A stretch of 64,000 nucleotides of DNA, taken from contig NZ_CP029608.1 in the NCBI RefSeq assembly GCF_003352185.1, forward strand, positions 6,242,501 to 6,306,500. Direction: 5' to 3'. A program made the position numbers and the translations under genes. The DNA is from Pseudomonas kribbensis (lineage in GTDB: Bacteria; Pseudomonadota; Gammaproteobacteria; Pseudomonadales; Pseudomonadaceae). Numbering within the stretch: position 1 is the stretch's first letter; each line of letters starts with the position of its first letter. Under the pieces are notes generated by a model that was not told the DNA's origin, did not search any database, and worked only from the letters and a program-made list of their open reading frames with translations. Positions 9,749 through 18,393 of the stretch are shown here, piece by piece.

Positions 9749-10231
9749 ATGGAACCCGGAAACGCCCAGCTGTCGATGACGGTACTGATGACCCCCGACA
9801 TGGCCAACTTCTCTGGCAATGTCCACGGCGGCACCCTGCTCAAATACCTCGACGAAGTGGCCTACGCCTGCGCCAGCCGTTATGCCGGCCGCTACGTGGT
9901 GACCCTGTCGGTGGATCAGGTGATTTTCCGCGAGCCGATCCATGTCGGCGAACTGGTGACCTTCCTGGCGTCGGTCAACTACACCGGCAACACCTCGATG
10001 GAAGTCGGCATCAAAGTGGTGACCGAGAACATTCGCGAGCGCTCGGTGCGCCATACCAACAGCTGCTTCTTCACCATGGTTGCCGTGGATGATCAGCGCA
10101 AACCGGCCGCCGTGCCGCCACTGCAGCCGCAGAACAGCGAAGACAAACGCCGCTACATGCAGGCCCAGCAGCGCCGGCAGATTCGCCAGGAGCTGGAAAA
10201 ACGCTATCAGGAAATAAAGGGCGACGCCTGA
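9749..10231 (+). CDS. Acyl-CoA thioesterase (hotdog fold)
   Basis: A 160-residue hotdog-fold thioesterase that hydrolyses acyl-CoA. The NVHGGTLLKYLDE segment (N24, H26, D35) holds the usual catalytic Asn/Asp pair of the YciA/BACH group. The C-terminal 40 residues are charged and helical. The ATG at 9749 was preferred to an in-frame TTG at 9731. It is divergent from the antiporter and followed by a REP pair. Confidence 0.9.
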   Translation: MEPGNAQLSMTVLMTPDMANFSGNVHGGTLLKYLDEVAYACASRYAGRYVVTLSVDQVIFREPIHVGELVTFLASVNYTGNTSMEVGIKVVTENIRERSVRHTNSCFFTMVAVDDQRKPAAVPPLQPQNSEDKRRYMQAQQRRQIRQELEKRYQEIKGDA

Positions 10232-10257
10232 GACTTGTAGCGATCTGACGACCGCCA

Positions 10258-10317
10258 TCGCGAGCAGGCTCGCTCCCACAGTTGATGTTTTCTCTGTGGG
10301 AGCGAGCCTGCTCGCGA
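10258..10317. repeat. REP pair, opposite orientation to the first
   Basis: The same 23-base REP units as at 5517-5603, in the reverse arrangement and only 14 bases apart (10258-10280 and 10295-10317). They lie between the convergent thioesterase and pdxY genes and can form a tight hairpin that may act as a bidirectional transcript end. Confidence 0.92.
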
Positions 10318-10333
10318 TTGAGGCCGACGCGTA

Positions 10334-11206
10334 TCAGAGGCTGATCGGCGTGGCCTCGAACTTCACCCGCGGATGCGCAATCCGGTCCTGAGCCCGCACC
10401 AGCTGCAGCTCGTAACTGGCACACGCCTGGGTTTCCAGCAGCACCTCATGCACCGCCGCTGCGGTGAATTCAAACGCCGCCACCAGACTGTCGCCGAGCA
10501 GCACCCGCGCCAGGAACAGGCCGGACGTCAGATCGCCCACACCGACCGGCTGACGCGGAAACGCCAACAACGGGCGCCGCAAATGCCAACTGCCCTCGGC
10601 AGTCACCAGCAGCATCTCGAAGCCATCCGCCGGTTTCCCCGGGTAATCCAGATGCTTGACCAGCACCGCTTTCGGCCCGCGTGCCAGCAGCGCCCGCGCC
10701 ATCGCCAGGCAATCGAACAGCGACTGCGGCTTGCGCCCCGAGAAGCTGTCCAGCTCGAGCTGGTTCGGGCACATGAAGTCAGCTACTGCTGCGGCTTCGT
10801 CGAGCAGGAAGTCACTGACTTCAGCCGGCACGCTGCAACCCTTCTCCGGATGCCCCATCACCGGGTCGCACAGGTACAGGGCTTTCGGATTGACCGCCTT
10901 GATCCGCTCGATGCCACTGAGAATCGCCCGGCCCTGCGCCGCACTACCGAGATACCCGGACAGCACCGCGTCGCAATTGCCCAGCTCACCGATGGCGGCG
11001 ATGCCCTCGACCAGTTCCGGGATCCGCTGCGGCGCCAGCACTTCTCCGGCCCACTGGCCGTACTGAGTGTGGTTGGAGAACTGCACGGTGTTGAGCGGCC
11101 AGACGTTGACCCCGACCCGCTGCATCGGAAAAACCGCAGCGCTGTTGCCGGCATGGCCGAACACCACATGGGACTGGATGGCGAGCAGATGAGGCGTACG
11201 TTTCAT
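10334..11206 (-). CDS. pdxY: Pyridoxal kinase PdxY
   Basis: A 290-residue ribokinase-like enzyme that phosphorylates pyridoxal to pyridoxal 5'-phosphate in the vitamin B6 salvage pathway. The N-terminus ([23 protein letters not shown]) matches PdxY/PdxK. The [13 protein letters not shown] motif near the C-terminus supplies the catalytic Asp and the anion hole. The length is normal for PdxY. The ATG at 11206 follows an upstream in-frame extension that looks non-coding. Confidence 0.95.
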   Translation of the reverse strand: MKRTPHLLAIQSHVVFGHAGNSAAVFPMQRVGVNVWPLNTVQFSNHTQYGQWAGEVLAPQRIPELVEGIAAIGELGNCDAVLSGYLGSAAQGRAILSGIERIKAVNPKALYLCDPVMGHPEKGCSVPAEVSDFLLDEAAAVADFMCPNQLELDSFSGRKPQSLFDCLAMARALLARGPKAVLVKHLDYPGKPADGFEMLLVTAEGSWHLRRPLLAFPRQPVGVGDLTSGLFLARVLLGDSLVAAFEFTAAAVHEVLLETQACASYELQLVRAQDRIAHPRVKFEATPISL

Positions 11207-11323
11207 TCGGGTTTTTCCGTAAAACGATTGAAATTCAAGCCGCGCAGTATGCGACGAAACGCAGTCTGTACGACAGACCGGCGACGCAGTTAAGCTGATG
11301 CCAACTTTTGGAGTTTCTTGTTG

Positions 11324-11737
11324 ATGCTGACCCTGGAAAACATTTTCGTGCTGATGCTGTTCGCCGTTGCCGGCGCGTGGCTGTGGCACAACCATGGCCT
11401 GCGCGAGCGGGCGCTGGAACGGGTCAAGCAGCATTGCGTGAATGTCGGCGTCGAACTGCTCGACGGCAACGTGGCGCTGAAGAAGATCGGTCTCATCAAG
11501 GATGCCAGCGGGCGTCGGCGTCTGGCCCGGGTCTACAACTTCGAATTCACCGTGACCGGCGAAACCCGTCACAACGGCACCATCACCCAGTTCGGCCCCC
11601 ACAGTGCGCAGATCGAACTGGCGCCCTACCCGGCACCGTTCGACGACACCCCGCCCGTGGTGGAGGTGGCCAGGCCGAGCGCGCAAGTCATCGAACTGAG
11701 CCAGTGGCGCCAGGAACACACCAAGTGGAAGCCTTGA
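11324..11737 (+). CDS. DUF3301 single-pass membrane protein
   Basis: A 137-residue protein with one N-terminal membrane helix ([18 protein letters not shown]) and a soluble basic domain rich in beta strands, matching DUF3301. The ATG at 11324 is preceded by GGAG about ten bases upstream. Two TTG codons at 11318 and 11321 could also serve as starts. It is divergent from pdxY. Function unknown. Confidence 0.82.
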   Translation: MLTLENIFVLMLFAVAGAWLWHNHGLRERALERVKQHCVNVGVELLDGNVALKKIGLIKDASGRRRLARVYNFEFTVTGETRHNGTITQFGPHSAQIELAPYPAPFDDTPPVVEVARPSAQVIELSQWRQEHTKWKP

Positions 11738-11738
11738 G

Positions 11739-12710
11739 TCAGGTCGCTTGAATCCGACAACCGGCCAATCCTGCCTGCAACTCATCGATCGCCTGCGGCT
11801 GGTCGAAAATCAGCTCGATCCGCGAATCCTTGCGCCATTCGCTGGGTTGCCAGTCCGGTTTGGCGCTATCCAGGGCATTGGCTGATTCCCAGCCATCCTG
11901 GCTGTGGATAACCAGCTTCGCCCGGCGCCAGTTCAGGGATTCCAGCCACTGAGTGATGCGAGCCAGATCAAACGTCTGGCTTGGGTGCCAGCGCCAGCCG
12001 ATGCTCCAGCCGCCCTCTTGCGCCTGACTCAGGCAGATCGGCGAAGCCGGATCGCTCCAGACGGCCGGCATCTGCGCCAGTCCTTTAGGCAAGATCAACT
12101 GATCCACACCCGTTTGCGCTTGCGCTGTCACACCCGGCAATTCGCTCAGGGGCAACGATGCCTGTTGCGTCCAGATCAGCCTGACGGACGGCAACTGGCG
12201 GGCGATCAGCTCACGCTCGGATTCATCGAGGCTTTCTGCCTTGTTCAACACCAGCAGACCGGCATTCGGGATCGCCTCTCGCTGCGCTGGCGGTAGCGTC
12301 TTGCCCGCCGCCAGTGCCTGGGCGTCCAGCACCAGAACGCAGGGCTGAACGGCGAGAACACCTTGCCATGGCGCCTCGCTCAGTTGTTGCAGCAACTGCG
12401 CCGGATGCCCCAATCCGGAGGGCTCGATGAACAGGCGATCCGGCTGAGCCTTGCGCAATAAACGTCCCAGCCCGATCTGAAACGGCGCACCGTTCACGCA
12501 ACACAAACAGCCCCCGGCCACTTCGCCCAGTGCGATACCATCGGCGTCCCGGGTCAACAGGGCAGCGTCGAGGCCGATCTGGCCGAACTCGTTGATCAGT
12601 ACCGCCCAGCGCTCACCGGCCGGTCGTTGCGCCATGAGCTGGCGGATCAGGCTGGTCTTGCCGGCACCCAAGGGGCCTGCGATGACGTGGGTAGGAATGT
12701 TCTGCAACAT
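11739..12710 (-). CDS. CobW-family (COG0523) GTPase
   Basis: A 323-residue G3E-family GTPase, a likely metal chaperone. It has the Walker A sequence GPLGAGKTS (12-20), the metal-binding GCLCC motif (67-71), EPSGLG and the NKAE guanine-specificity motif. The C-terminal CobW domain is shorter than in the second paralogue at 13747-14952. It ends one base beyond the stop of the convergent DUF3301 gene. No Zur-type box is visible in its 25-base upstream gap, so its regulation may differ from that of the second paralogue. Confidence 0.9.
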   Translation of the reverse strand: MLQNIPTHVIAGPLGAGKTSLIRQLMAQRPAGERWAVLINEFGQIGLDAALLTRDADGIALGEVAGGCLCCVNGAPFQIGLGRLLRKAQPDRLFIEPSGLGHPAQLLQQLSEAPWQGVLAVQPCVLVLDAQALAAGKTLPPAQREAIPNAGLLVLNKAESLDESERELIARQLPSVRLIWTQQASLPLSELPGVTAQAQTGVDQLILPKGLAQMPAVWSDPASPICLSQAQEGGWSIGWRWHPSQTFDLARITQWLESLNWRRAKLVIHSQDGWESANALDSAKPDWQPSEWRKDSRIELIFDQPQAIDELQAGLAGCRIQAT

Positions 12711-12735
12711 GATCAAGGTTTTCTGGAGGTCGAGA

Positions 12736-13092
12736 ATGCGGTGGATGGGATGCTCGTTGCTGTTGGCATTGGTGTCGGGCGAAGCGCTGGCCCAGGCCTG
12801 CGTGGTGCACAGCCAGGCGGAACGCCTCGACGTGAAGGTCTGCCAGCAAAACCGCAACATCCCGGAGAAGCTGTTCAACGACGGCTTCTGCCAGCCCACG
12901 CTGGCAGGGCAAAAAGTCGATGTGCAATACGTCGATCAGTGCCCAACCGGGGCCTTTGGCGTGTGCAGCAACGCGCAAGTCGCCAATATGCCTTATCGCC
13001 AGGATATCCACTATTACGGCGTAGCCACCGATGCGGCGTATTTGAAGCCGTACTGCGAGAGCCAGAGCCAGGGCAACTGGCTCAAGCCTTGA
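12736..13092 (+). CDS. Small exported cysteine-rich protein
   Basis: A 118-residue protein with a clear signal peptide (MRWMGCSLLLALVSGEALAQ, cleavage expected after ALA). The mature part has six cysteines, allowing three disulfides in the periplasm. The ATG at 12736 has GGAG at 12725-12728, whereas longer frames overlap the divergent GTPase gene. I do not recognise a functional family. Its position between two COG0523 GTPases suggests, but does not show, a metal-related role. Confidence 0.78.
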   Translation: MRWMGCSLLLALVSGEALAQACVVHSQAERLDVKVCQQNRNIPEKLFNDGFCQPTLAGQKVDVQYVDQCPTGAFGVCSNAQVANMPYRQDIHYYGVATDAAYLKPYCESQSQGNWLKP

Positions 13093-13096
13093 GGCG

Positions 13097-13747
13097 TCAG
13101 CCGAGCCAGTCCAGGGTCAGCATCAGACGCCGTTCGCCCGGCGCCGGTTGTGGAGAGCGATGGATCAGCCCGAAACCTTCGTTACCGTGCCACTTCTCCC
13201 CTTTGAGCAACGCCACTTCACCGCTGACCAGTTGCTGAATCCGCGATTTTTCCTGCGGCTCGGCCAGTGGTTTTCCCAGTTGCTGGCGATCCATTTGCCC
13301 TTCCTTGAGCCACTCGCTGCCAATACCGGCGTAGGTGGTAATCAGCCGAACAGGCACATGATCGACGTGAAAACGCGGGCACATCGCCTTGTCCAGCACC
13401 CGCAGGCGCAGGCCGATCCGCCGTGCTCCGAGCAGGCAGGCGAAGGCGCTGACCAGCCATTTCAGGTCGGCGATAAAACCTTCGTAGCCTTCCAGGTCAC
13501 GGAGTCCGCTGGCCAGGCCGGTCAGGTCTGGTTCTGCGTTTTCGTCGTGCAATTCGAGGCTCAGCGCTTCGGCATAAGGCTCGTTGAGTGACACCAACAA
13601 CTTCGCAAAATCGGCGACATGCAGCGGTAGTTGCCGCTGCCAGACAGCGAGGTTTATTTCATCTTCCAGAATGCTCGCCAGCGCTTGCGGGGTCGGGCCG
13701 AGCACTTGATGACGTGTTTTGCTTTGCAGCGGTTTGAGGGCAAGCAT
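13097..13747 (-). CDS. DUF1826 protein, co-operonic with zigA
   Basis: A 216-residue soluble protein of family DUF1826, often encoded beside zinc-regulated COG0523 GTPases. It carries the conserved FHVDHVPVRLITTYAG segment, with His residues that could bind metal, and an ending of the form GERRLMLTLDW. The ATG overlaps the zigA stop (TGATG), so the two are translationally coupled. A GTG one codon upstream is an alternative start. The biochemical function is unknown; a role in zinc delivery or redistribution is inference. Confidence 0.85.
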   Translation of the reverse strand: MLALKPLQSKTRHQVLGPTPQALASILEDEINLAVWQRQLPLHVADFAKLLVSLNEPYAEALSLELHDENAEPDLTGLASGLRDLEGYEGFIADLKWLVSAFACLLGARRIGLRLRVLDKAMCPRFHVDHVPVRLITTYAGIGSEWLKEGQMDRQQLGKPLAEPQEKSRIQQLVSGEVALLKGEKWHGNEGFGLIHRSPQPAPGERRLMLTLDWLG

Positions 13748-14952
13748 CACGCGGCCTCGTCATGCCAAGGGCCGAACGGATCAGCCAGCAATCGCCAGCC
13801 TTCGACACCGAGCGCCATCTCGGCATCGGTGAGCAGACAGTCGTCGAGGGCTGAATTGAGCTGTGCGAAATCGATGTTCTGGCCGATAAACACCAGCTCC
13901 TGGCGGCAGTCTCCTACGCTGGCGGTCCAGTTTTCCATGATCGCAGCGGTGCTTTCCTGATCCTGTGGCCACTGATCCTTCGGCACGAAACGCCACCAGC
14001 GCCCGGCGAAACCGTGGCGCATCAAACCGCCCGCCTGGGACCAACTGCCGGCATCCGTGGGTTTACTCGCGAGCCAGAAGAAACCTTTGGAGCGCAACAA
14101 TTTGCCGTTCAGCCAAGGTCGATCGATGAAGTCGAAAAAGCGCTGAGGGTGAAAGGGTCGACGCGCGCGGTAAGCCGTGGACGCGATACCGTATTCCTCG
14201 GTTTCCGGCACATGTGCGTCACGCAATTCCTGAAGCCAGCCTGGGGCCGTTGCAGCCCTGTCGAAGTCGAAGCGGTGGGTGTTGAGGATCTTCTCCAGCG
14301 GCACTTCGCCCATCACCATCGGGATGATCTCGGCGTTCGCGTTGAGCCGCTTGAGGATCGCCATCAGCTCTTCCCGTTCGCTGCTGCTGATCAGATCGAT
14401 CTTGCTGATCAACAGAACGTCGGCAAACTCGATCTGTTCGATCAACAGATCGGTGATCGAGCGCTCATCTTCTTCACCAAGGACTTCACCACGGGAGGCC
14501 AGGCTTTCGGCAGCCTGGAAATCAGGCAGGAAATTCAGGCCGTCGACTACAGTGACCATGGTGTCGAGGCGAGCGATGTCCGCCAGGCTTTGACCCTGTT
14601 CGTCGCGGAAGGTGAAGGTCTCGGCAATCGGCAGTGGCTCGGAAATGCCAGTGGATTCGATGAGCAGATAATCGAATCGGCCTTCCCGGGCCAGTTTGGC
14701 GACTTCTTCCAGAAGGTCTTCGCGTAACGTACAGCAGATACAGCCGTTGCTCATTTCCACGAGCTTTTCTTCTGCGCGGCTCAGGTCGACATCACGCTGG
14801 ACTTCGCTGCCATCAATGTTGATTTCGCTCATATCGTTGACGATTACTGCCACACGCAAATCGTCTCTATTACGTAGTACGTAATTCAAAAGTGTACTTT
14901 TTCCGGCGCCGAGAAAGCCGGATAAAACGGTCACGGGAAGCGGGGAAGACAT
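13747..14952 (-). CDS. zigA: Zinc-responsive COG0523 GTPase ZigA
   Basis: A 401-residue metallochaperone-type G3E GTPase. It has the Walker A sequence GFLGAGKST (12-20), the metal-binding GCICC (70-74), the ESTGISEP switch region, a nucleotide-specificity region around SKID and a complete C-terminal CobW domain (about 290-390). It matches the Zur-regulated PA5535/ZigA group, thought to supply zinc to client enzymes when the metal is scarce. A Zur-type box lies at 15085-15097, 133 bases upstream. Codons 22-31 are unusually AT-rich, include rare CTA and AGA, and form a 17-bp palindrome. Confidence 0.93.
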   Translation of the reverse strand: MSSPLPVTVLSGFLGAGKSTLLNYVLRNRDDLRVAVIVNDMSEINIDGSEVQRDVDLSRAEEKLVEMSNGCICCTLREDLLEEVAKLAREGRFDYLLIESTGISEPLPIAETFTFRDEQGQSLADIARLDTMVTVVDGLNFLPDFQAAESLASRGEVLGEEDERSITDLLIEQIEFADVLLISKIDLISSSEREELMAILKRLNANAEIIPMVMGEVPLEKILNTHRFDFDRAATAPGWLQELRDAHVPETEEYGIASTAYRARRPFHPQRFFDFIDRPWLNGKLLRSKGFFWLASKPTDAGSWSQAGGLMRHGFAGRWWRFVPKDQWPQDQESTAAIMENWTASVGDCRQELVFIGQNIDFAQLNSALDDCLLTDAEMALGVEGWRLLADPFGPWHDEAA

Positions 14953-15084
14953 GGGGTAAACCTCATCAAACGGTAGCTAAACGCAAGAATCGCTCTCGGC
15001 GGCAGGCGTTCTTGGGCTTCTAAGAGATAGTCAGAGAAGCAGACGCTTGAAAACAGGAGCCACGGAAAGCCCGATCCAATTTAT

Positions 15085-15097
15085 GTTATAGTATAAC
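15085..15097. promoter_or_regulatory. Zur-type zinc operator (box 1)
   Basis: GTTAT-AGT-ATAAC is a perfect 5+3+5 dyad matching the core of the known gammaproteobacterial Zur consensus (GTTATANTATAAC). It lies between zigA and the small exported gene at 15177 and could repress both. It overlaps TATA-rich promoter-like sequence. Confidence 0.85.
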
Positions 15098-15176
15098 AAT
15101 ATTAAAGATCCACTTTCTTCTTGCCGGAAATGCCAAAGGGCTGGAAGCTGGAAACACTTAGCCGTCGGGTCATCTC

Positions 15177-15551
15177 ATGAAAACTGCGCTGAAATGCTCA
15201 CTCTTTGGCCTGGCCTTGCTGACCTTCGATGCATGGGCACAAGTCCCGGGGCTCGCCAACTGCACGCGCAGCGCCAACCTGCTGGCATGCGTGGATGCCA
15301 ATGGCAACGCCTATAGCGTCAACACCGCCGGCAAGACGATTTACCTGCGGGGTTTCGAGAAGATCGGCCAACGTTATTGGGCGCAAACCAACAGCATTTA
15401 TGGGCAGCTGACGTTCTTCACGGGAATCGCCTCTGACGGCGAGGCCTGGGTCGGTTACAACCGCCGGGTGGGCTGGACGACGATCAACCGCTTCTCCAGC
15501 TCTGGCGGAAGCACCGGGAAGTTCACTTGCAGCCGACTCACAGGATGCTAA
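15177..15551 (+). CDS. Small exported protein beside a Zur box
   Basis: A 124-residue protein with a signal peptide (MKTALKCSLFGLALLTFDAWA). The mature domain has four cysteines and is rich in Gly, Ser, Tyr and Trp. I do not recognise the family. It starts 80 bases downstream of Zur-type box 1, in the divergent direction from zigA, so zinc-dependent expression is plausible. Its stop overlaps the convergent amiA stop by four bases. The ribosome binding site is weak. Confidence 0.75.
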   Translation: MKTALKCSLFGLALLTFDAWAQVPGLANCTRSANLLACVDANGNAYSVNTAGKTIYLRGFEKIGQRYWAQTNSIYGQLTFFTGIASDGEAWVGYNRRVGWTTINRFSSSGGSTGKFTCSRLTGC

Positions 15552-16747
15552 ACGCGCGCTTGTTGCTGCTCCTGCTGCCAGGCGATGTAGCTGTCGGCCG
15601 GTGGATTCTTCTGGAAATAGCGCTGCAATCCTTCAAACAATCCGTCAGCAACCGCTTGCTGATGGCGTGCCGTGACCAGCCGCTGACTGTCCCGCGCGTT
15701 GGAAATGAATCCGGTTTCCACCAGAATCGAAGGCACATCGGGTGACTTCAGCACCGCAAATCCCGCTTGCTCCACACGCTTTTGATGCAGCGTGGTGATG
15801 CCCGCCAGACTTCCCAGTACCGTGCTGCCCAACTGCAAACTGGCGGCGATGGTGGCATTCATCGACATATCGAGGATCACCCCGGCAAGCATCGGGTCCT
15901 TGTCCTTCAGATTCAGCAAGCTGGTTGCACCGAGCAGATCCGCACCGTTTTCCCGCTGCGCCATAAAGCGTGCGGTGGCTGAAGTCGCGCCACCTTCAGA
16001 CAGGCAATACACCGAAGCGCCCGAAGCGGTCAGACGAGGCGCGGCATCTGCGTGCACCGAAATGAACATGTCGGCCTTGTGCTGGCGGGCAATATCAACT
16101 CGCTTGCGGAGCGGCACGAAGAAATCGTCATTGCGTACAAGCTTCACATCGAAGCCTTTTTCCCGTTTCAAGCGACGTGCGAGCAGCTGTGAAATCGAGA
16201 GCACAACGTCCTTCTCACGCTCGCCTTTTGCACCCACTGCCCCCGGATCTTTGCCGCCATGACCAGGGTCAACCACAACAATAATGTCTCGTTTTGGATG
16301 ATTGGTTTTTCCCGGTGTTTCACGTGGAACGATTGGGGTTGCGACTTTTGAGTCGCTCAAAAGATCAAGAACGAGGCGATGTCCTTGTCCATCCTGAGGC
16401 GCCAGCAGGAAGGTATTGAGCTGAACCGGGCGATTCAAATCCAGAACGATTCGGGTATCACCTTTCCCAAAATGTCCGGAACGGATGCTGCGAATAACAG
16501 TTTCGCCAAGCGCCAACTGACTGAAATCGCCACTCAAGCTGGCACCACTCAGATCAATGATCAGACGGTCCGGTGCACTCAGTGTGAACGTCTTGTAGCT
16601 CACTGGCCCGCTCAAATCGAAGACCAGCCGAAGCTTGTCATCCGACCGCCAGAGGCGTGCATTGCGGATTTGTGTGGCGCTGACACTGAAAGGAAAAGCC
16701 AACGCAGCGCTGGCCAACATCAGGTTAAGCAAATGGCGTCTGTGCAT
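15548..16747 (-). CDS. amiA: N-acetylmuramoyl-L-alanine amidase AmiA-type
   Basis: A 399-residue periplasmic amidase that cleaves the peptide from MurNAc in peptidoglycan. It has a signal peptide, an N-terminal AMIN domain (about 28-130) and a zinc-dependent Amidase_3 domain (about 155-380). The domain shows the motifs VDPGHGGKDPGA, ISVHADA and ETGFISN, with the zinc-binding His and Glu residues intact. It is divergent from folE2 across Zur-type box 2, the position of PA5538. It probably tops up amidase activity when zinc is scarce. A near-consensus parS lies inside at 16317-16330. Confidence 0.94.
   Translation of the reverse strand: MHRRHLLNLMLASAALAFPFSVSATQIRNARLWRSDDKLRLVFDLSGPVSYKTFTLSAPDRLIIDLSGASLSGDFSQLALGETVIRSIRSGHFGKGDTRIVLDLNRPVQLNTFLLAPQDGQGHRLVLDLLSDSKVATPIVPRETPGKTNHPKRDIIVVVDPGHGGKDPGAVGAKGEREKDVVLSISQLLARRLKREKGFDVKLVRNDDFFVPLRKRVDIARQHKADMFISVHADAAPRLTASGASVYCLSEGGATSATARFMAQRENGADLLGATSLLNLKDKDPMLAGVILDMSMNATIAASLQLGSTVLGSLAGITTLHQKRVEQAGFAVLKSPDVPSILVETGFISNARDSQRLVTARHQQAVADGLFEGLQRYFQKNPPADSYIAWQQEQQQARV
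16317..16330. other. parS-like ParB site, one mismatch, inside amiA
   Basis: GTTTCACGTGGAAC differs at one base from the Pseudomonas parS core GTTCCACGTGGAAC. A perfect copy lies 916 bases downstream, which supports it as part of the origin-proximal parS cluster. Confidence 0.7.
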
Positions 16748-16787
16748 ATGAAAGCCCGTTCATGAAAAAGGCATCGTGATTTGAATT

Positions 16788-16800
16788 GTTATAATGTAAC
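16788..16800. promoter_or_regulatory. Zur-type zinc operator (box 2)
   Basis: GTTAT-AAT-GTAAC is a 13-base dyad with one mismatch. It is centred between the divergent starts of amiA (16747) and folE2 (16832) and is suited to regulating both genes and the downstream folE2 operon. Confidence 0.82.
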
Positions 16801-16831
16801 ATCAAATTCAATCAACACGATGGTACTGAAC

Positions 16832-17728
16832 ATGAATGCGCTGACGCTGCCGGATATCGCCGCGCAAGCCGCCCGCCAAGCCTTGCCGCTTGATTGGGTG
16901 GGAATGCGTGGCATCGCTCTTCCTGTCTTTATCGAGGGCCAACGCCTGGCTGCAAAAGCCGATGCGGGTGTCAGTCTGGATGACGGCGAAGCCCGTGGCA
17001 TTCACATGTCACGGCTGTACCTGGCGCTGGAAATGCTGGAACAGCAAAACCTCACTCCCGCACTTTTGCAGCAGGTTTTGCAGCGTTTTCTCGACAGCCA
17101 CGAAGGCCTGGCCAACAGCGCCTATCTAAATATCCATACCGATTTGCTGCTCAGAAGACCCGCATTGGTCAGCCCGTTGGCTGGATGGAAAACCTATCCA
17201 GTGACCATTTCAGCCACTCTGAAAAACACAGTGTTCCACGTGGAACTCAAAATCGAAGTGGCTTATTCCTCGACCTGCCCGTGCTCTGCCGCTCTGGCGA
17301 GGCAATTGATCCAGCAACAATTCGTCGACGATTTCGCCAACAAGCCGTTGCAACATGCCGAGGTTCTTGCCTGGCTGGGCTCGACTCAAGGGATCATCGC
17401 AACGCCCCACAGCCAGCGCAGCACCGCACAACTGCATCTGCACCTGGATGAATTTGTCGATGGTTTACCGCTGACCTCGACCATCAACGACGCCGAAGCC
17501 GCCCTCGGCACCGCCGTACAAACCGCCGTGAAACGCGCCGATGAACAAGCCTTCGCCCTCGCCAATGGCCAGAACCTGATGTTCTGCGAAGACGCCGCTC
17601 GCCGTCTGAACCTGGCATTGCGTCGTTCACCTGGCATCCGCGAGTTCCACCTGCGCGTGATCCATGCCGAAAGCCTCCACGCCCACGATGCAGTCGCTGA
17701 AAGTCACTGGCGCCGGGAGACCGCATGA
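16832..17728 (+). CDS. folE2: Zinc-independent GTP cyclohydrolase FolE2
   Basis: A 298-residue type IB GTP cyclohydrolase that makes dihydroneopterin triphosphate for folate synthesis. It can use metals other than zinc, so it can replace FolE under zinc limitation. The SSTCPCSAALARQL motif (Cys149 and Cys151) holds the active-site region. The start MNALTLPDIA (16832) was chosen over an ATG at 16820 by comparison with known family N-termini. The stop overlaps the ABC ATPase start (ATGA). A perfect parS lies within codons 134-138. Confidence 0.96.
   Translation: MNALTLPDIAAQAARQALPLDWVGMRGIALPVFIEGQRLAAKADAGVSLDDGEARGIHMSRLYLALEMLEQQNLTPALLQQVLQRFLDSHEGLANSAYLNIHTDLLLRRPALVSPLAGWKTYPVTISATLKNTVFHVELKIEVAYSSTCPCSAALARQLIQQQFVDDFANKPLQHAEVLAWLGSTQGIIATPHSQRSTAQLHLHLDEFVDGLPLTSTINDAEAALGTAVQTAVKRADEQAFALANGQNLMFCEDAARRLNLALRRSPGIREFHLRVIHAESLHAHDAVAESHWRRETA
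17233..17246. other. parS ParB-binding site inside folE2
   Basis: GTTCCACGTGGAAC is a perfect match to the Pseudomonas parS core, within the folE2 codons for V-F-H-V-E. Such sites cluster near oriC and load ParB for chromosome segregation. Confidence 0.9.
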
Positions 17729-18393
17729 TCCGCCTGCAGTCTTTGAGTTGGGGCGCCCCCGGCCAACCGCTCACGCCACCGCTGAGCCTTCAATTGGAAC
17801 GCGGTAGCCTGACCGCCATCATCGGCGTCAACGGCAGCGGTAAAAGCAGCCTGCTGAAAGTCATCGCCGGACTACAGAGGCCTTTGGCCGGCGCTGTCGC
17901 ATTAGGCGTCCCTCGCCAACGCGGCTTGTCATTTCTCCCCCAGCAACAGCACCTGGACCGCCAATTCCCGATCAGCCTCCAGGAACTGGTCGCTGCCGGT
18001 TTCTGGGGGCGCAGACTATCAACCCAACTGCGCACACAACGGCTGACTCAGGCTCTTGAAGACTGGCACTTGAGCGGCCTGGAACAGCGCCCGTTGATGG
18101 CCCTCTCCGGCGGTGAACTGCAACGCGCCCTGCTCGCTCGACTGAGTCTGGCGGACACACCTTTGCTGCTGCTCGACGAACCCCATGCCGCTCTCGATGA
18201 ACTGGGTCAGGCGTTGCTCTGGCAACACCTGCACACCTGGCATGCGCAAGGACGGACGCTGGTGATGGTTTGCCACGACCTCGCCGCGGTCCGCCAACAC
18301 ATCCCACAAACGCTGCTGATCAAAAACAGCGGCTGCGTGTTCGGCCCCAGTGTCGAACTGATCCAGCAAACCCCCAACGTGCAGGTGGCCTGA
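17725..18393 (+). CDS. Metal ABC transporter ATPase (ZnuC-like)
   Basis: A 222-residue ABC ATPase with Walker A GVNGSGKSS (34-42), the signature LSGGE (127-131), Walker B LLLLDEP (147-153) and the switch His in MVCHDLA. Its size and its partners (a nine-helix-type permease and a cluster 9 binding protein) identify a Zn/Mn-type importer. Four-base overlaps with both neighbours show translational coupling in the Zur-controlled folE2 operon. Zinc is the likely substrate by context. This is not necessarily the main ZnuABC system of the strain. Confidence 0.92.
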   Translation: MIRLQSLSWGAPGQPLTPPLSLQLERGSLTAIIGVNGSGKSSLLKVIAGLQRPLAGAVALGVPRQRGLSFLPQQQHLDRQFPISLQELVAAGFWGRRLSTQLRTQRLTQALEDWHLSGLEQRPLMALSGGELQRALLARLSLADTPLLLLDEPHAALDELGQALLWQHLHTWHAQGRTLVMVCHDLAAVRQHIPQTLLIKNSGCVFGPSVELIQQTPNVQVA

